Source: Billgrantia ethanolica
Lineage (GTDB): Bacteria > Pseudomonadota > Gammaproteobacteria > Pseudomonadales > Halomonadaceae
Assembly: GCF_021404305.1 (NCBI RefSeq)
Contig: NZ_JABFTX010000002.1
Span: 1-64,000, forward strand
Direction: 5' to 3'
Length of the DNA stretch: 64,000 nt
The notes under the pieces are model-generated. The model was not told the DNA's origin, did no database searches, and was given only the letters and a program-made list of their open reading frames with translations. This document shows, piece by piece, positions 45,811-53,144 of this stretch (position 1 is the first letter of the stretch; each line of letters begins with the position of its first letter). The position numbers and the translations under genes are program-made.

Positions 45811-46580
45811 GGCGTGGTCTCCTTGCGCTGAGGGTGATCGTGGACGGGAATCCCCTTGGCCCAGAGTTTGAGCGCCTCGTAGTGAATGGCGGCGAGGGTC
45901 TTGAGGTTCATCCAGGGCTGGCGGGCCAGGGCCGCAAGCAGCGCCGGACGTGTCGCGGGTCGCATCGCCAGGGTTAAGCTGGCGTCGAAGTGGCGCTGCT
46001 CCTGGCGCCAGGTCTCCATGTGCAGGGCCAGCGTTTCGCCCGGGGTGTTGAAGCGCCAGCGGTAGGTCATGTCCAGCGGCAGAAAGGGCGAGACATGCAG
46101 GGCTTTGCTGAATTCGGCGGTGTGAGCGTGGCGCCCCGGCTTCACGGCACAGGCGTAGCGTGCTCGCTCTCGCCATGGCGTATTGGTCACTTCCCCCAGC
46201 ACCGCGCCCAGGGCGCCACCCTCTTCCTCGCGGTGATAGAGGTAATACAGCGAGATTGGGTTGAAGCCCGAGCCCAGGGTACGCAGTTGGGTGAGTAGGC
46301 AGACCCGCCCCTGGGGTGCCCGGCCGAGTTGGCGGGTGACCTCGTCGCGGGCCGCGGCGGCCAAGGGCGATGAGCAGGGCGCCAGATAGTCCTCGCGACG
46401 AAAGCGGGCCAGGGCCGAGCGTCGAGCGCTGAAGCCCGGCACGCCGTCGAACAGTTCGGGCAGCTCGTCGAGATCGAGCCACATCATCCACACCCGATAG
46501 TCGAATCGGTGGCTGCGGGGCAGGTGGCGGCGATGCAGCAGCGTGCCATGACAGACACGCGAGCGCGGTAACGTCTTCAT
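45807..46580 (-). CDS. DUF1365 family protein
   Basis: The 257 residues belong to a family of unknown biochemical function that regularly travels with the FAD amine-oxidase-like and Cfa-like genes. Visible conserved parts are CHGTLLHRRHLPRSHRFDYRV at the N-terminus, RTLGSGFNPISLYYLY in the middle, and KALHVSPFLPLDMTYRWRF. No signal peptide or membrane helix is apparent. The ATG overlaps the upstream stop (ATGA) and its own stop overlaps the next GTG, so it is coupled on both sides. Confidence 0.88.
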   Translation of the reverse strand: MKTLPRSRVCHGTLLHRRHLPRSHRFDYRVWMMWLDLDELPELFDGVPGFSARRSALARFRREDYLAPCSSPLAAAARDEVTRQLGRAPQGRVCLLTQLRTLGSGFNPISLYYLYHREEEGGALGAVLGEVTNTPWRERARYACAVKPGRHAHTAEFSKALHVSPFLPLDMTYRWRFNTPGETLALHMETWRQEQRHFDASLTLAMRPATRPALLAALARQPWMNLKTLAAIHYEALKLWAKGIPVHDHPQRKETTP

Positions 46581-47923
46581 GAGCTGACCGCCGACCAGGC
46601 CGTTGTGCCGACTGCGTGCGTGCCGCTTTCGTCGCAGCCCAGCGCGTGAGCCACTCGCAGCGCGCTCCATACCCCGTCTTCGTGGAAGCCGTTGCGCCAG
46701 TAGGCGCCGCAGTAGTGGGTGCGCAGGGGGCCGCCCGAGATCTCGCCATGTCTGGCCTGGGCTTGCAGGCCGGCCAGGCTGAACTGAGGGTGGGCGTAGC
46801 GAAAGCGTCCCAGCACCCGGCTGGGGTCGATGGCATCGGCGTCGTTGAGGGTGACGCAGAAGGTGTGCGGCGCCTCGAGTCGCTGCAGCAAGTTCATATT
46901 GTAGGTCACCGAAGTCCGGGCATCGTCGCCGCGACCGTCCAGGCGATAGTTCCAACTGGCCCAGGCGCGCCGGCGCCGCGGCAGCAGGCGGGTGTCGGTA
47001 TGCAGTACCACTTCGTTGTCGGCATAAGGCAGTGCGCCCAGCACCTCGCGCTCGGCCGGGCTGGCATCCTCCAGCAGCCGCAGCGCCTCGTCGGCGTGGC
47101 AGGCCAGCACCACCTGGTCAAATACTTCCCGGCCGCGCGGGGTGGTCAGCATGACGCCGTCGACGTCGCGGCGAATACCTCGCACCGGCGTGGCGAGTCG
47201 TATCCGCTCGGCGTATGGCGCCGTCAGGCCGGGGATGTAGGCGCGCGAGCCGCCGGCCAGGGTGTACCACTGAGGGCGGTGATACAGCGACAGCAGGCCG
47301 TGATGATGGAAGAAACGCACGAAGAACAGCGCCGGCATGCGGCGCATCTCCCCCAGGCTGGCCGACCAGATGGCCGCGCCCATGGGCAGCAGGTAGCGAT
47401 GCTGGAAGTCGCTGCCGAAGCTCCAGGTGTCGAGATACTCGGCCAGGGTCAGCGCCGCCGGCAGCCGCTCGTACCTGAGGTCGTCGCTGGCCTGGCGATT
47501 GAAGCGCAAAATGTCGGCCAGCAGGCGGTAAAAGCGCGGGCTGGTGAGGTGGCGACGCTGCGCGAACAGCGAACCGAGGGTATGGCCGTTGTATTCGAAG
47601 TCCCGCTGCGTCTCGTGCACGGAAAAGCTCATCTCGGTGGGCTGCACGGCCACGTCGAGCTGTGTGAGCAGGCGCTGGAAGTGCGGGTAGGTACGGTCGT
47701 TGAAGACGATGAAACCGGTATCGATGGCGTAGTGGCGCCGGTCGAGTTCGACGTCCACGGTGGCGGTATGTCCGCCCAGCCGCCCCGCCGCTTCGAACAA
47801 CGTGACCTGGTGGCGAGCGCTGAGGTACCAGGCAGCGGCCATGCCGCTGATGCCGCTGCCCACCACGGCGATGCGCTGGGCGGGAGCGGTGCGCTCGGAG
47901 CGTGCAGGAAAACAGGCGGTCAT
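46577..47923 (-). CDS. FAD-dependent amine-oxidase-like protein (NAD(P)-binding Rossmann)
   Basis: Flavoprotein of 448 residues with a dinucleotide-binding GSGISG loop (22-27), the following GGHT segment typical of amine oxidase/desaturase-like enzymes, and GVWSALRVAHAL near the C-terminus. Relatives occur in operons with Cfa-like and DUF1365 proteins. In Rhodobacter sphaeroides a similar gene lies in the sigma-E singlet-oxygen regulon. It probably oxidises or desaturates a modified acyl chain, but the reaction is not shown by sequence. ATG 47923 lies four bases after the SDR stop; upstream in-frame sequence is SDR coding and was excluded. Confidence 0.87.
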   Translation of the reverse strand: MTACFPARSERTAPAQRIAVVGSGISGMAAAWYLSARHQVTLFEAAGRLGGHTATVDVELDRRHYAIDTGFIVFNDRTYPHFQRLLTQLDVAVQPTEMSFSVHETQRDFEYNGHTLGSLFAQRRHLTSPRFYRLLADILRFNRQASDDLRYERLPAALTLAEYLDTWSFGSDFQHRYLLPMGAAIWSASLGEMRRMPALFFVRFFHHHGLLSLYHRPQWYTLAGGSRAYIPGLTAPYAERIRLATPVRGIRRDVDGVMLTTPRGREVFDQVVLACHADEALRLLEDASPAEREVLGALPYADNEVVLHTDTRLLPRRRRAWASWNYRLDGRGDDARTSVTYNMNLLQRLEAPHTFCVTLNDADAIDPSRVLGRFRYAHPQFSLAGLQAQARHGEISGGPLRTHYCGAYWRNGFHEDGVWSALRVAHALGCDESGTHAVGTTAWSAVSS

Positions 47924-47927
47924 GGCG

Positions 47928-48713
47928 TCAGGTCTCCATGGCGGGATGGCGTGCCAGCCGTTTGCCCAGGCGGTAGCGCAGCGATGGCGGCAGCAAGCCG
48001 AGCAGGCGGATGCCGCAGGTGAAGCGCCGCGGGAAGTGAATGTCGAATCGGCGCTTCTCAATGCCGGCGACGATGGCCTGGGCCGCTGCTTCCGCCGAGA
48101 TTCGCATGGGCATGGCGAAGTCGTTGCGCTCGGTCAGCGGCGTGGCGACGAAACCGGGATGTATCAGGCTGACCTCGATCCTCTCGTGAGCCAGGTCCAG
48201 CCTCAGCGACTCGAGATAATGGCTCAGGGCGGCCTTCGAGGCACCGTAGGCTTCAGCCCGCGGCAGCGCTAGGTAGGCCGCGGCGCTCGAGGTCGCCGCC
48301 AGCTGCGGGCGCCCGCCGGCATCACGGGCTCGGCGCAGCAGTGGCAGCGCGGCGCTGATGCAATACACCGCGCCGAAGAAGTTGACCGCAAAGACTCGCT
48401 CGACCAGGGCGCTGTCCATATAGGGCGCGTCGAGGTACTCGCAGGTACCGGCATTGAGCAGCACCAAGTCGAGGTGGCCGAAGAGGTCGCTCAAGTGTCG
48501 ACCGGCGGCTTCGACGGCATCGCGGTCGGTGACGTCGAGCGGCAGTGGCAGGGCATTGCTCCGGCCCTCGCACAGGGTCATCAGCGCCGGCTCGCTGCGC
48601 CCGCTCAGTGCTACCAGGTGGCCCTGGTCGAGCAGGCGAAGCGCCAAGGCACGCCCGATGCCCGAGGTGGCGCCGGTCAGCCAGATCCGCCGTGTTTCGT
48701 TGGGAGATGTCAT
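47928..48713 (-). CDS. short-chain dehydrogenase/reductase (SDR)
   Basis: NAD(P)-dependent oxidoreductase of 261 residues. It shows TGATSGIG (13-20), LNAG (86-89), a catalytic serine near 142-143 and YGASK (Tyr156, Lys160), so the classical catalytic set is complete. The substrate is unknown; co-transcription with FAD, DUF1365 and Cfa-like genes suggests a lipid or carotenoid-like metabolite. The ATG is 27 bases after the SnoaL-like gene. Confidence 0.9.
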   Translation of the reverse strand: MTSPNETRRIWLTGATSGIGRALALRLLDQGHLVALSGRSEPALMTLCEGRSNALPLPLDVTDRDAVEAAGRHLSDLFGHLDLVLLNAGTCEYLDAPYMDSALVERVFAVNFFGAVYCISAALPLLRRARDAGGRPQLAATSSAAAYLALPRAEAYGASKAALSHYLESLRLDLAHERIEVSLIHPGFVATPLTERNDFAMPMRISAEAAAQAIVAGIEKRRFDIHFPRRFTCGIRLLGLLPPSLRYRLGKRLARHPAMET

Positions 48714-48740
48714 GCCTGCTCCTTGCTGAGGAACCTGTGC

Positions 48741-49181
48741 CTAGCTCGCTACCCGTCGCTTCAGCCAGCGCACCATGCCGCCGATGGCGGGCAGCTGTTC
48801 ATAAAGCATCGCGCCGGCGTCGAAGTAGTCGCGATGCAGACAGACGCGCTGAGGCTCCGCGGGCGAGAAGGTCAGCTGCGAGCAACCTTCCACGGCAATC
48901 AAGTTGCCGCCGGCCAGGCGCGGATGCCTCAACTGCATCGTCCAGGTGACGTAGGCCCGCTGCTCCACCCTCAAGCTGTCGTGAAAGGCGAAATGGCACT
49001 CCGTCACGTTCTCGTACAGCTTCAAGAAGTGTGCTTCGAGCGCCTTCAGTCCCTCGATTCGGTGGAATGGATCAATGAACGTCACATCTCGAGTATATAA
49101 CTCGTATAATAATTCTGTACAGCTTTTGTCTAGTTTGTTGAAGGCGGCGCAAAAGGTCGCCAGGGTGTCGTCCTGGTGCAT
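48741..49181 (-). CDS. SnoaL/NTF2-like small protein
   Basis: The 146 residues match the nuclear-transport-factor-2-like fold in pattern: a helical N-terminus (TLATFCAAFNKLDKS), YTRDVTFIDPFHRIEGLKALEAHF, and a C-terminal strand with FHDSLRV and QLTFSPAEPQRV. Such proteins are small cone-shaped binding pockets or isomerases. The role is unknown, but it is a regular partner of photolyase and SDR genes in this operon type. The start region is locally AT-rich compared with its neighbours. Confidence 0.8.
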   Translation of the reverse strand: MHQDDTLATFCAAFNKLDKSCTELLYELYTRDVTFIDPFHRIEGLKALEAHFLKLYENVTECHFAFHDSLRVEQRAYVTWTMQLRHPRLAGGNLIAVEGCSQLTFSPAEPQRVCLHRDYFDAGAMLYEQLPAIGGMVRWLKRRVAS

Positions 49182-49217
49182 GCTGGTGTCTCCTGTTGAG
49201 GCAGGGGTGGCCTGAGG

Positions 49218-50633
49218 TCAGGCGCTGGGCGGCAGTGCCTTGAAGGCATCCAGCGCGCGGGCGCGGGCCGCCTTGTGATCGACGACGGGGCGGGGGTATC
49301 CCACCTGGCTGCACTGCGCGGCGCTGGGGGCGTGGCGATCCCGCGGCGCCAGTTCCGCCAGTTCGGGCACGTAGTCGGCGATGAAGCGAGCGTCCGCATC
49401 GAAGCGGCGCGATTGGGTGGTGGGGTTGAAGATGCGGAAGTAGGGTGCCGCATCCGTGCCGGTGGAGGCGGCCCACTGCCAGCCGCCGTTGTTGGCGCAG
49501 AACTCGCCGTCCACCAGGTGCTGCAGGAAGAACGCTTCGCCTCGTCGCCAGTCGATCAGCAGATGCTTGCTCAGGAACATTGCCGTGACCATGCGCAGGC
49601 GGTTGTGCATCCAGCCGGTGCTTATCAGCTGGCGCATGGCGGCGTCGACGAGGGGGTAGCCGGTGCGTCCCTCGCACCAGGCGTTAAAGCCGGCTTTGTC
49701 GTCACGCCAGGCCAGCGCCTCTGTGTGGCGCTGGAACGCCCGATGGCGACAGACGCGGGGAAAGCCCGCCGCCACGTGGTGGTAGAACTCGCGCCACACC
49801 AGCTCGTTGACCCAACTGGCGATGCCGGCATCGCCATCCGTCAGGCTGCCGTCGTTTTCATTCAGCGCTGCTTGTAGGCACTGGCGATGGGAAATCATGC
49901 CCAGAGCCAGATAGGGCGAGAGTTCACTGGTGCCGGCGAGAGCCGGGAAGTCGCGCTGCCCGGCGTAGTGGCGCGCGCGAAAGCGCAGGAAGCGCTCCAG
50001 CCGGTCGGCCGCTGCCGCCTCGCCTGCGGGCCAGCGACTGGCCTCGACGGCAGGGGCGGGCAGCGTGGGTTCTTCGACGCGCTCGCTGGCGATGGGCGGG
50101 GATGGCTGTGGCGCCGGTGTCTCCCTCAGAGCCACACGTTCTGCCGTCAGCTGGCGCTGCCAGGCCCGGGCGAAGGGAGTGAACACGCCATAGAAATCGC
50201 CCTTGCCGGTAAGCAGTTCGCCTGGGGCGAAGGCCACGCTGTCGTGGTGGCCTCTGGCGGTGAGGCCGGCGTCGGCAAAGGCCTTTGCCACGGCCTGGTC
50301 ACGACGCTGCTCATCCAGCGGGTACTCATGATTGAAGTGCAGCTCGGTGGCATCGATTTCGCGGGCGATCTGCAGCAGTGCACCGGGGGCTTCGTCGAAG
50401 TCGTCGATGTCTCGGTGCAGCAGCGGAATACCGAGGCCGGTCAACGACTCCTTCAGGGCTATGACGCCACGATGCCAGAAGTCGAGCTTGTTGGCGCCGT
50501 GCCCATGGCGCAGCCAGTGCGGCTGGCTGCGCAGAAACACGGCCACCACCGGGCCTCGGCGGGCCGCGGCTGCCAGCGCCGTGTTGTCATGAATGCGCAG
50601 GTCGCTGCGAAACCACACCAGTGAGCGGGTCAT
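49218..50633 (-). CDS. phrB: deoxyribodipyrimidine photo-lyase (class I CPD photolyase)
   Basis: Uses blue light to split cyclobutane pyrimidine dimers. The 471 residues match E. coli PhrB (472). Antenna site NHEYPLDEQRRD (101-112) fits methenyltetrahydrofolate. The FAD site shows NELVWREFYHH and GRTGYPLVDAAMRQL, and the electron-transfer tryptophans align as Trp309, Trp362 and Trp385. ATG 50633 lies 19 bases after the regulator gene, implying a shared light-controlled transcript. A signalling cryptochrome is less likely given the complete repair residues. Confidence 0.95.
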   Translation of the reverse strand: MTRSLVWFRSDLRIHDNTALAAAARRGPVVAVFLRSQPHWLRHGHGANKLDFWHRGVIALKESLTGLGIPLLHRDIDDFDEAPGALLQIAREIDATELHFNHEYPLDEQRRDQAVAKAFADAGLTARGHHDSVAFAPGELLTGKGDFYGVFTPFARAWQRQLTAERVALRETPAPQPSPPIASERVEEPTLPAPAVEASRWPAGEAAAADRLERFLRFRARHYAGQRDFPALAGTSELSPYLALGMISHRQCLQAALNENDGSLTDGDAGIASWVNELVWREFYHHVAAGFPRVCRHRAFQRHTEALAWRDDKAGFNAWCEGRTGYPLVDAAMRQLISTGWMHNRLRMVTAMFLSKHLLIDWRRGEAFFLQHLVDGEFCANNGGWQWAASTGTDAAPYFRIFNPTTQSRRFDADARFIADYVPELAELAPRDRHAPSAAQCSQVGYPRPVVDHKAARARALDAFKALPPSA

Positions 50634-50652
50634 GCGGTTGCCTCGCCCTGGG

Positions 50653-51567
50653 TCAGGCTTCGTGGATCAACGACCGCAGGCGCGCCATGGCCTGGGGCAG
50701 GTCGTCGCCCAGTAGCTCTACCAGGCTGTCTGCCAGGTCGCCGTCACGGATACGTGCCACAGGCCCGCATAGTCCCAGCGGGGCGTCGAGCTGTTCGGCC
50801 AGGCGTGGCAGCTGGCGGCGGATCACGTCGGCGCGTTCGGCGCGGCCGCTCACCAGCAGCACCGCCGCTGCCTGCAGGCGCTCGACGGCCAGAGGAAGTT
50901 CGCTGAAAGGCAAGGCACTGTCGAGCAACTGGATGCGGTAGCCGGCATCGCTGGCCGCCAGAGCGGCCAATAGCAACCATAGCGTGCCCGGGTCATCGGG
51001 CAACGGGGCGAGCAGCAGTAACGGCCCCCGGGCGAGCTGGTTGGCATGGTAGAGGCGTATGCCGATGCGTGTACGCAGAAAGGATTCCAGGCAGCGTCGC
51101 TGCAGGGTGGCGCCGAGCTGGTCGCGCCAGTGCTCCTCGAGCTCGCGTGTGACCGGCTGCCAGAGCTCGGTCAGACAGGTGGTCACGGGATAGAGCGCCA
51201 GACTCTGGGTGAACAGGGCTTCCATCTGGTTGCGGTCGAGCGCCTCGACGGCGGCGACCAGCTGACGCTGCTGGCTGGGCCAGTCGCCGGAGGCCGGCTC
51301 GGGAGGTGGTGCGGCGGCGGGCTGGTCGATGAGCTCCTTGACCTGGCTGACCGGAACCCCACGACTCAGCCACTGCAGGATACGCTCGACCCTTTCGATG
51401 TCCTCACGAGCGTAAAGACGATGGCCCTTGGGCGTGCGCTGAGGGCGAATCAGGCCGTAGCGGCGCTCCCAGGCGCGCAGGGTCACCGAGTTGACGCCGG
51501 TGATGCGGGACACCTCGCGGATCGGGTAGAGCGGTGTGTCGGCCGGGTGGCCCCCCTTTGCGGTCAT
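50653..51567 (-). CDS. MerR-family, LitR/CarH-like transcriptional regulator without cobalamin ligands
   Basis: N-terminal MerR winged helix (about 13-80; REVSRITGVNSVTLRAWERRYGL, then RTPKGHRLYAREDIERV). A Pro/Ala linker (82-96) leads to a helical bundle and a C-terminal Rossmann-like domain (about 181-304) in the place of the CarH B12-binding domain. The CarH motif with a cobalt-ligating His is replaced by LPDDPGTLW (189-197), and the helical-bundle Glu-His that caps B12 is absent. Pseudomonas has B12-independent LitR relatives that work with a LOV photoreceptor, which is the closest parallel. First gene of the operon, with a GTGTACAA palindrome upstream. No LOV gene is in the window. Confidence 0.85.
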   Translation of the reverse strand: MTAKGGHPADTPLYPIREVSRITGVNSVTLRAWERRYGLIRPQRTPKGHRLYAREDIERVERILQWLSRGVPVSQVKELIDQPAAAPPPEPASGDWPSQQRQLVAAVEALDRNQMEALFTQSLALYPVTTCLTELWQPVTRELEEHWRDQLGATLQRRCLESFLRTRIGIRLYHANQLARGPLLLLAPLPDDPGTLWLLLAALAASDAGYRIQLLDSALPFSELPLAVERLQAAAVLLVSGRAERADVIRRQLPRLAEQLDAPLGLCGPVARIRDGDLADSLVELLGDDLPQAMARLRSLIHEA

Positions 51568-51657
51568 GCGCGCCTCTGCTCGTTCGTTGTGTGGACCTTG
51601 CCATCACCTGGATTCGTCTGCCTGGCTGGCCGTCGTTGCGGTTGGCAGCAGAGAATA

Positions 51658-51683
51658 TTGTACACTACTCGAATGGTGTACAA
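51658..51683. promoter_or_regulatory. inverted-repeat operator upstream of the photolyase operon
   Basis: TTGTACAC (51658-51665) and GTGTACAA (51676-51683) form a perfect 8-base inverted repeat with a 10-base spacer, in the 132-base gap between the cbiX-like gene and the regulator. On the minus strand the arms overlap TTGTAC and TACAAT/CAATAT, plausible -35 and -10 boxes, as expected for a LitR-type autoregulated promoter. Confidence 0.65.
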
Positions 51684-51699
51684 CTGATGGAGGTCATGG

Positions 51700-52080
51700 T
51701 CAAGTCGGCAGTGCTTCTCCCGCCTGTTCAGCGATCACGGCGGCCAGGGCCTCGACGAAGGCCGGATGTTCGCCCACCGGGGGCAGGAGCCGCAGGTCGA
51801 CGCCGGGGTGCGCGGCGCGTAGCGCCTCGACCTGGGCCGGCACGTCCTTGCGCAAGTGACGCCCGGCAGCGAAGAATAGTGGCAGGATCTCGGCCCGCCG
51901 AGTGCCCGAAGCGGCAAGTTCGGCAACGGTACTTTCCAGTGAGGGTTCGCTAAGCTCCATGTAGGCGAGCTTCAGATCTGCCGACATGCGGGCGGCCAGC
52001 GCCTCATGAAGGTGCTCGAACGGGGCTCGCCACTTGGCGTCGCTGGAGCCGTGGGCGAGAAGGATCAGGCTGTAGGACAT
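51700..52080 (-). CDS. short CbiX/SirB-like sirohydrochlorin chelatase family protein
   Basis: Single-domain protein of 126 residues with the two metal-coordinating histidines of the CbiX-S/SirB fold, His10 in LILLAHGSS and His75 in FFAAGRHLRKDVP. The family inserts cobalt or iron into sirohydrochlorin for cobalamin or siroheme. No other cobalamin gene is nearby, so its role may be siroheme or another tetrapyrrole. It sits between two copies of the GTGTACAA motif and runs toward the photolyase operon, suggesting the same control. ATG 52080 with a GGGAGACAG context. Confidence 0.82.
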   Translation of the reverse strand: MSYSLILLAHGSSDAKWRAPFEHLHEALAARMSADLKLAYMELSEPSLESTVAELAASGTRRAEILPLFFAAGRHLRKDVPAQVEALRAAHPGVDLRLLPPVGEHPAFVEALAAVIAEQAGEALPT

Positions 52081-52167
52081 GACTGTCTCCCGAAAGCAGG
52101 CAGGATGCTGGCAGGTCGGCGCCCCGGCGCTACCAGGGCTCTTGCAATTGTCGCCAGCATAGCAGAG

Positions 52168-52189
52168 GTGTACAACGGCTGTATAACGA
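52168..52189. promoter_or_regulatory. direct-repeat operator between cbiX-like and TIGR01777 genes
   Basis: GTGTACAACGG (52168-52178) is followed directly by CTGTATAACGA (52179-52189), two 11-base units agreeing at 8 positions. CarA/CarH proteins are known to bind tandem 11-base repeats. On the minus strand TTGTAC followed after 17 bases by GACAAT could be the cbiX-like promoter. The first unit shares GGTGTACAAC with the site at 51675-51684. Confidence 0.6.
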
Positions 52190-52214
52190 AAGGCAGCGGT
52201 GCGGAGGGATTGCG

Positions 52215-53126
52215 ATGCGGGTACTGATTACGGGTGGCAGCGGTTTCGTCGGGCAGCGTCTGTGCCTGCGCTTGAAGCAGGCCGGGCATCGCCTGCAGGT
52301 GGTGTCGCGCGATCCGGACGCGGCCAGGAGCAAGCTGCCCCAAGGTGCCGACATAAGGCGCTCGGTGCTCGACTTCGTCGAGTCGCCCCCGGATGCCATC
52401 GTCAACCTGGCCGGCGAGCCGATCGCCGCCCGGCGCTGGAGCGACGAGCAGAAGAACCGGCTGATCGACTCACGGGTCAACGTCACCCGCGACCTGGTGA
52501 TCCTTTGCGAGCAGCTCAAGCAGGCCAACGGCAAGGCGCCCGGCGTCATGATCTCGGGGTCGGCCATGGGCTATTACGGCGATCAGGGCGAGGCCGAGGT
52601 CACCGAACAGACCCCACCGCACGATGAGTTCGCTCACCGCCTGTGCAAGCGCTGGGAGGATACCGCCAGGGAAGCGGCGGATTTCGGGACGCGGGTCGCG
52701 CTGCTGCGTACGGGCCTGGTACTGGATACCGGCGGGGGCAGCCTGGAGAAGATGCTGCCGCCCTTCAAGCTGGGCTTGGGCGGCCGCTTCGGCAACGGCC
52801 GCCAGTTCATGCCCTGGATTCATCGAGAAGATCTGGTGCGCAGCATCCTGTTCTTGCTCGAGCGCGACGATCTCGACGGGCCGTTCAACGGCAGTGCGCC
52901 GCATCCCGTCACCAACGCCGAGTTCACCCGTACCCTGGCCAGGCAGCTGAATCGGCCGGCCGTCATGCCGGTGCCGGCCATGGTGCTGGAGACCGCTTTC
53001 GGTGAGATGGCACGGCTGCTGTTGACCGGCGCCGACATGCGTCCCGCACGCCTGCTCGAGGCCGGGTTCACGTTCCACTTCCCAACCCTCGAGCAGGCAC
53101 TTGCCGACATCCTCGGCAAGTCCTGA
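52215..53126 (+). CDS. TIGR01777 family (YfcH-like) epimerase/NAD-binding protein
   Basis: Extended SDR-like protein of 303 residues with GGSGFVGQ (7-14), NLAGEPI, SGSAMGYYGD and the C-terminal DUF1731-type end (ARLLEAGFTFHFPTLEQAL). The reaction of this family is not established; E. coli YfcH is the best-known relative. GGAGG lies seven bases before ATG 52215. It is transcribed away from the cbiX-like gene, across the 11-base direct repeats, so it is probably a member of the same regulon. Confidence 0.85.
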   Translation: MRVLITGGSGFVGQRLCLRLKQAGHRLQVVSRDPDAARSKLPQGADIRRSVLDFVESPPDAIVNLAGEPIAARRWSDEQKNRLIDSRVNVTRDLVILCEQLKQANGKAPGVMISGSAMGYYGDQGEAEVTEQTPPHDEFAHRLCKRWEDTAREAADFGTRVALLRTGLVLDTGGGSLEKMLPPFKLGLGGRFGNGRQFMPWIHREDLVRSILFLLERDDLDGPFNGSAPHPVTNAEFTRTLARQLNRPAVMPVPAMVLETAFGEMARLLLTGADMRPARLLEAGFTFHFPTLEQALADILGKS

Positions 53127-53144
53127 CGCCTACCGCTGCGAGGC

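Noticed and set aside
44008..45831. Long + strand open frame crossing the end of the GGDEF-EAL gene and the cfa-like gene.
   Set aside because: It overlaps two certain genes in other frames and has no recognisable domain.
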